A stretch of DNA of 8,249 bases from DATNBT01 sp964579765 (GTDB lineage: Bacteria > Acidobacteriota > Vicinamibacteria > Vicinamibacterales > CAVVIG01). The position numbers and the translations under genes are program-made. Location: the NCBI GenBank assembly GCA_964579765.1, contig CAZOIK010000410.1, positions 1-8,249 on the forward strand, written 5' to 3'. The notes beneath the pieces are model-generated. The model was not told the DNA's origin and searched no databases. It worked only from the letters and a program-made list of their open reading frames with translations. Shown here one piece after another: positions 5,998-8,249 of this stretch. Position 1 is the first letter of the stretch; each line of letters begins with the position of its first letter.

Positions 5998-7080
5998 ATG
6001 ACTGATCGCGACTACATGGACCGCGCGCTGATGCTCGCCGAACGCGGGCGCGGCAAGACCAGCCCGAACCCGCTGGTCGGCGCGGTCGTCGTGTCGCGCG
6101 ACGGGACCGTGGTCGGACAGGGATACCACCGGCGCACGGGGGAAGCGCACGCCGAAGTCATCGCGCTCGGCGAAGCGGGGGAGCGCGCCCGCGGGGCCAC
6201 GCTCTACTGCACGCTCGAGCCGTGCAGCCATCGCGGGCGCACCGGGCCGTGCGTCGAGGCGATCGTGGCAGCCGGCATTGCGCGCGTGGTGGCCTCGGTC
6301 GAGGATCCCAATCCGCTCGTCCACGGCAAGGGCTTCGAGCACTTGCGGGCGCGCGGCGTCACCGTGGACGTCGGCACGGCCGCGGCCGAAGCCCGGCGCC
6401 TCAACCAGCCGTTCTTCACCGTGATGCGCGAGCGCCGGCCGTTCGTCGTGCTCAAAGCGGCGCTGAGCGCGGACGGCTACATCGCCGAGGCGCCGGGGGT
6501 GCGGACGATGCTGACGTCGGCCGAGGCCGATCGGCACGCGCATCTGTTCCGCGCCGAGGTCGATGCCATCGCCGTCGGCTCGGAGACGATCCTCGTGGAC
6601 GACCCGCTGCTCACTGCGCGCGGCGCCTTCCGTGAGCGGCCGCTCACGCGGGTGATCTTCGACCGCCGCCTGCGCACTCCTGCGCACGCGGCCGTCCTCT
6701 CGACACTGGCGGCCGGGCCTGTCATGATCATGACTTCGCCTGCCGCCGCGGCGAACGCCGAATTGAGCGGGCCGCTCGACGCGCGTGGCGCCCGGATCGA
6801 GGTCGTGGACAATCCCTCGCTGCGTGCGCCGTTTGAGCGCCTCGCCGACGTCGGCGTCGAGTCGCTGCTCCTCGAGGGCGGCTCGGAAGTCCATGCCGCG
6901 GCATGGGACGAAGATCTCGTGGACCTGGTCAGCATCTACGTCTGCCCACGGGTGATTGGTCCGGGCGGCGTGCCGTTTCTCGGCGGCCGTCCGTTTGACG
7001 CGGGCCGTCTCGTGGAGCGCCGTGAAATGCTCCTGGGGCCCGACAGGTTGATTGAAGGGTATGTTCACGGGCCTCGTTGA
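5998..7080 (+). CDS. ribD: Bifunctional riboflavin biosynthesis deaminase/reductase
   Basis: Catalyses two consecutive cytosolic steps of riboflavin synthesis: deamination of 2,5-diamino-6-ribosylamino-pyrimidinone 5'-phosphate, then NADPH reduction of the ribosyl chain. The 360 residues match the fused family. The N-terminal deaminase (~1-145) has TSPNPLVGAVVV (21-32) and the zinc site His51, Cys76 and Cys85 with the catalytic Glu53 (HAEV; EPCSHRGRTGPC). The C-terminal reductase (~147-360) has RPFVVLKAALSADGYIA (147-163), VDDPLLTAR (200-208) and LLLEGGSEV (290-298). The ATG at 5998 is 8 bp after ftsY; AGGGTGGG just upstream could be a weak ribosome-binding site. The 3' end overlaps ribE by 20 bp. 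The 8-bp spacer leaves no room for an FMN riboswitch, so any control must come from upstream. Confidence 0.96.
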   Translation: MTDRDYMDRALMLAERGRGKTSPNPLVGAVVVSRDGTVVGQGYHRRTGEAHAEVIALGEAGERARGATLYCTLEPCSHRGRTGPCVEAIVAAGIARVVASVEDPNPLVHGKGFEHLRARGVTVDVGTAAAEARRLNQPFFTVMRERRPFVVLKAALSADGYIAEAPGVRTMLTSAEADRHAHLFRAEVDAIAVGSETILVDDPLLTARGAFRERPLTRVIFDRRLRTPAHAAVLSTLAAGPVMIMTSPAAAANAELSGPLDARGARIEVVDNPSLRAPFERLADVGVESLLLEGGSEVHAAAWDEDLVDLVSIYVCPRVIGPGGVPFLGGRPFDAGRLVERREMLLGPDRLIEGYVHGPR

Positions 7081-7690
7081 AGCAGTGGGTACGCTGGTCG
7101 AGCGCAAGGCGACGGCGGGCGGATTCCGCCTGCGCATCGCCGCGCCGCTCGCGCGCGAGCTGTCGCCGGGGGACAGCCTCGCGGTGAACGGCGTGTGCCT
7201 GACCGTGATTCTCGCCGAGGGCGACGAAGTCCTTGCCGACATCGGGCCCGAGACCGTCCGCGTGACGACGCTCGGATCGCTGCGGCAGGGCGGCGCCGTC
7301 AACCTCGAGCGTCCGCTGCGCGCCGACAGCCGGCTTGGCGGACATTTCGTGCAAGGCCACGTTGACGGCGTCGGACATGTCGAAGACCTCCGCGCGGCCG
7401 CCGACTTCCATTGGCTGACGATCAGTTTTCCGCGGCACCTCGCGCCGTACGTCATCCCGAAGGGCTCGATCGCGGTTGACGGCATCAGCCTGACGATCGC
7501 CGGCCTCGGCGCGGATCGCTTCGACGTCCAGATCGTGCCGTTCACCATGCAGCACACCAACCTCGGGCGCGCGCAGGTGCACGACGCGGTGAATCTCGAA
7601 TGCGACATGGTCGGTAAGTACGTCGTGCGGGCGGCGGAGCTGGCCGGGCTCAGCCTGACCGCGGTTCACCCGGGAGAGGTCACGCATTGA
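7061..7690 (+). CDS. ribE: Riboflavin synthase (alpha-chain type)
   Basis: Dismutates two 6,7-dimethyl-8-ribityllumazine molecules to riboflavin and a diaminouracil, the last step of the pathway. The 209 residues hold the two tandem lumazine-binding repeats of the family: repeat one (~1-95) starts MFTGLVEAVGTL and has GDSLAVNGVCLTV (37-49) and NLERPLRADSRLGGH (81-95); repeat two (~97-190) has GHVDGVGHV (99-107), KGSIAVDGISLTI (134-146) and NLECDMVGKYV (178-188). The ATG at 7061 gives the canonical MFTGLVE start; an in-frame TTG at 7052 would add three atypical residues and is not preferred. GAAGGG at 7054-7059 resembles a Shine-Dalgarno but sits only one base from the ATG. The gene overlaps ribD by 20 bp and the next gene by 4 bp (TTGA). 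Also called ribC in some species. Confidence 0.96.
   Translation: MFTGLVEAVGTLVERKATAGGFRLRIAAPLARELSPGDSLAVNGVCLTVILAEGDEVLADIGPETVRVTTLGSLRQGGAVNLERPLRADSRLGGHFVQGHVDGVGHVEDLRAAADFHWLTISFPRHLAPYVIPKGSIAVDGISLTIAGLGADRFDVQIVPFTMQHTNLGRAQVHDAVNLECDMVGKYVVRAAELAGLSLTAVHPGEVTH
7672..7679 (+). promoter_or_regulatory. Shine-Dalgarno site for ribB
   Basis: GGGAGAGG at 7672-7679, inside the 3' end of ribE, lies 7 bases before the TTG at 7687. It is the best anti-Shine-Dalgarno match before any gene start in the window, and its spacing is ideal. It supports the TTG as the real start of the following gene, which has no ATG near its conserved N terminus. Confidence 0.6.
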
Positions 7691-8187
7691 AGAAAGCCCA
7701 GACGACGTCGTCGCGCCGGATTCGCATTGCCAAAGGCGCACAGAAGAACACAGGTCCGTTCTCGCCGATCGAAGACGCCGTGGCCGCCATTCGCGCGGGC
7801 CGCATCGTCATCGTCGTGGACGACGCGAATCGTGAGAACGAAGGCGATCTGACCATCGCGGCGGAGAAGATCTCGCCCGAGGCGATCAACTTCATGGCCC
7901 GCTACGGACGCGGCCTCATCTGCCTGCCGATGACACCCGAGCGCCTCGACGAGCTCGACATTCCCCTGATGGTCCAGCAGAACAGTTCGACGTTCGAGAC
8001 CGCGTTCTGCGTGTCGATTGAGGCGAAGGGCACGACCAGCACGGGGATCTCGGCGGGCGATCGCGCCACCACCGTCCGGGCCGCCATCGACCCCAAGACG
8101 CGGCCGTCCGATCTGGCGCGCCCCGGCCACATGTTTCCGCTGCGGTCGCGCACGGGCGGCGTGATGGTGCGCGCCGGCCAGACCTAA
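7687..8187 (+). CDS. ribB: 3,4-dihydroxy-2-butanone 4-phosphate synthase (RibB or RibBA N-terminal domain), truncated by in-frame TAA
   Basis: Converts ribulose 5-phosphate to 3,4-dihydroxy-2-butanone 4-phosphate and formate, the four-carbon precursor of riboflavin. The frame gives 166 residues: a basic extension (1-24), then the DHBP synthase domain with VVDDANRENEGDL (43-55), GRGLICLPMTPERL (74-87), TTSTGISAGDRATT (116-129), RPGHMFPLRSRTGGVMVRAGQT (segment 145-166). Compared with E. coli RibB the offset is a constant 12, so Glu50 matches the metal ligand Glu38 and His148 the catalytic His136. Gln165 occupies the metal-ligand His153 position. Translation then meets TAA at 8185-8187, where the family normally has Glu (GAA or GAG), and the homologous sequence continues in the same frame afterwards. 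The TTG start at 7687 overlaps the ribE stop and has a good ribosome-binding site. Intact homologues have about 200 residues, or about 400 if fused to GTP cyclohydrolase II. A nonsense mutation or an assembly error is likely. Confidence 0.85.
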   Translation: MKKAQTTSSRRIRIAKGAQKNTGPFSPIEDAVAAIRAGRIVIVVDDANRENEGDLTIAAEKISPEAINFMARYGRGLICLPMTPERLDELDIPLMVQQNSSTFETAFCVSIEAKGTTSTGISAGDRATTVRAAIDPKTRPSDLARPGHMFPLRSRTGGVMVRAGQT

Positions 8188-8249
8188 GCGGCCGTCGATC
8201 TCGCGCGCATTGCCGGGTTGTATCCGCCCGGCGTGATCTGCGAAAACAT
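8188..8249 (+). pseudogene. In-frame continuation of ribB(A) beyond the TAA, cut by the window edge
   Basis: The 20 codons after the TAA encode AAVDLARIAGLYPPGVICEN, which is the expected DHBP synthase sequence following RAGQT(E). It includes Glu186 in the CE pair, equivalent to E. coli RibB Glu174, reported as essential for catalysis. No frameshift separates it from the upstream part; only the TAA interrupts. After CE the family normally has Ile, Leu or Val, but here an AAC (Asn) codon stands, possibly another single-base departure close to the window end. Whether a GTP cyclohydrolase II domain follows cannot be seen. Confidence 0.75.

Noticed and set aside
7052..7060. TTG start for ribE three codons before the ATG
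   Set aside because: Riboflavin synthases almost always begin MFTG(I/L)V, which the ATG at 7061 gives exactly.
5902..7608. Long open frame on the minus strand opposite ribD and ribE (568 codons)
   Set aside because: High-GC third positions on the coding strand suppress stops on the opposite strand. The translation is low-complexity and matches no family, whereas the + strand genes have all their motifs. The other long minus-strand frames (for example 67-1104, 3114-4139, 4961-5881) are rejected for the same reason.
1..8249. CRISPR array, tRNA, rRNA, transposase, toxin-antitoxin or defence genes
   Set aside because: None of the translations or repeats shows the features of these systems; the window is housekeeping sequence with one small repeat island.

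Overview
The window is a compact, very G+C-rich stretch of housekeeping genes, all on the + strand. Eleven coding regions follow one another with overlaps or gaps of at most 12 bp, except for one 51-bp spacer between pgpA and cinA. Protein sequences look bacterial. The G+C-rich codon use, the gene set and a variant CinA N-terminal motif (GSEMLTPFRVDTNS) suggest an uncultured Acidobacteriota-type organism, perhaps a Vicinamibacteria relative. That assignment is inference and only moderately secure. Both ends fall inside genes and the length is irregular, so this may be a whole short assembly contig. Base-level oddities near position 8249 should be read with that in mind.

Layout: (1) 2-157, the C-terminal tail of a TPR-like protein; (2) 154-1101, an RDD-family membrane protein with an N-terminal zinc ribbon; (3) 1098-1568, PgpA; (4) 1552-1620, an AT-rich island holding a bulged palindrome and an 8-bp tandem motif that link the pgpA stop to the cinA start; (5) 1620-2888, CinA; (6) 2893-3453, ThpR; (7) 3459-4043, PlsY; (8) 4043-5053, GpsA; (9) 5066-5989, FtsY; (10) 5998-7080, RibD; (11) 7061-7690, RibE; (12) 7687-8187, the DHBP-synthase part of RibB/RibBA, cut by an in-frame TAA, with the family sequence continuing in the same frame to the window end.

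Functionally there are three blocks. The phospholipid genes are gpsA (makes sn-glycerol-3-phosphate), plsY (acylates it) and pgpA (dephosphorylates phosphatidylglycerophosphate). cinA and thpR, nested between them, act on pyridine-nucleotide salvage and on 2',3'-cyclic phosphate RNA ends. ftsY, the membrane receptor for the signal recognition particle, bridges to the riboflavin genes ribD-ribE-ribB(A). No tRNA, rRNA, CRISPR, insertion sequence, convincing promoter, intrinsic terminator or FMN riboswitch was seen, and no stretch of more than 300 bp lacks a gene.

The points most worth a second look are the premature TAA in ribB, which removes a Glu known to be essential in the family, and the palindromic element that appears to supply the last codons and stop of pgpA. 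I see no evidence of a previously undescribed multi-gene system here.
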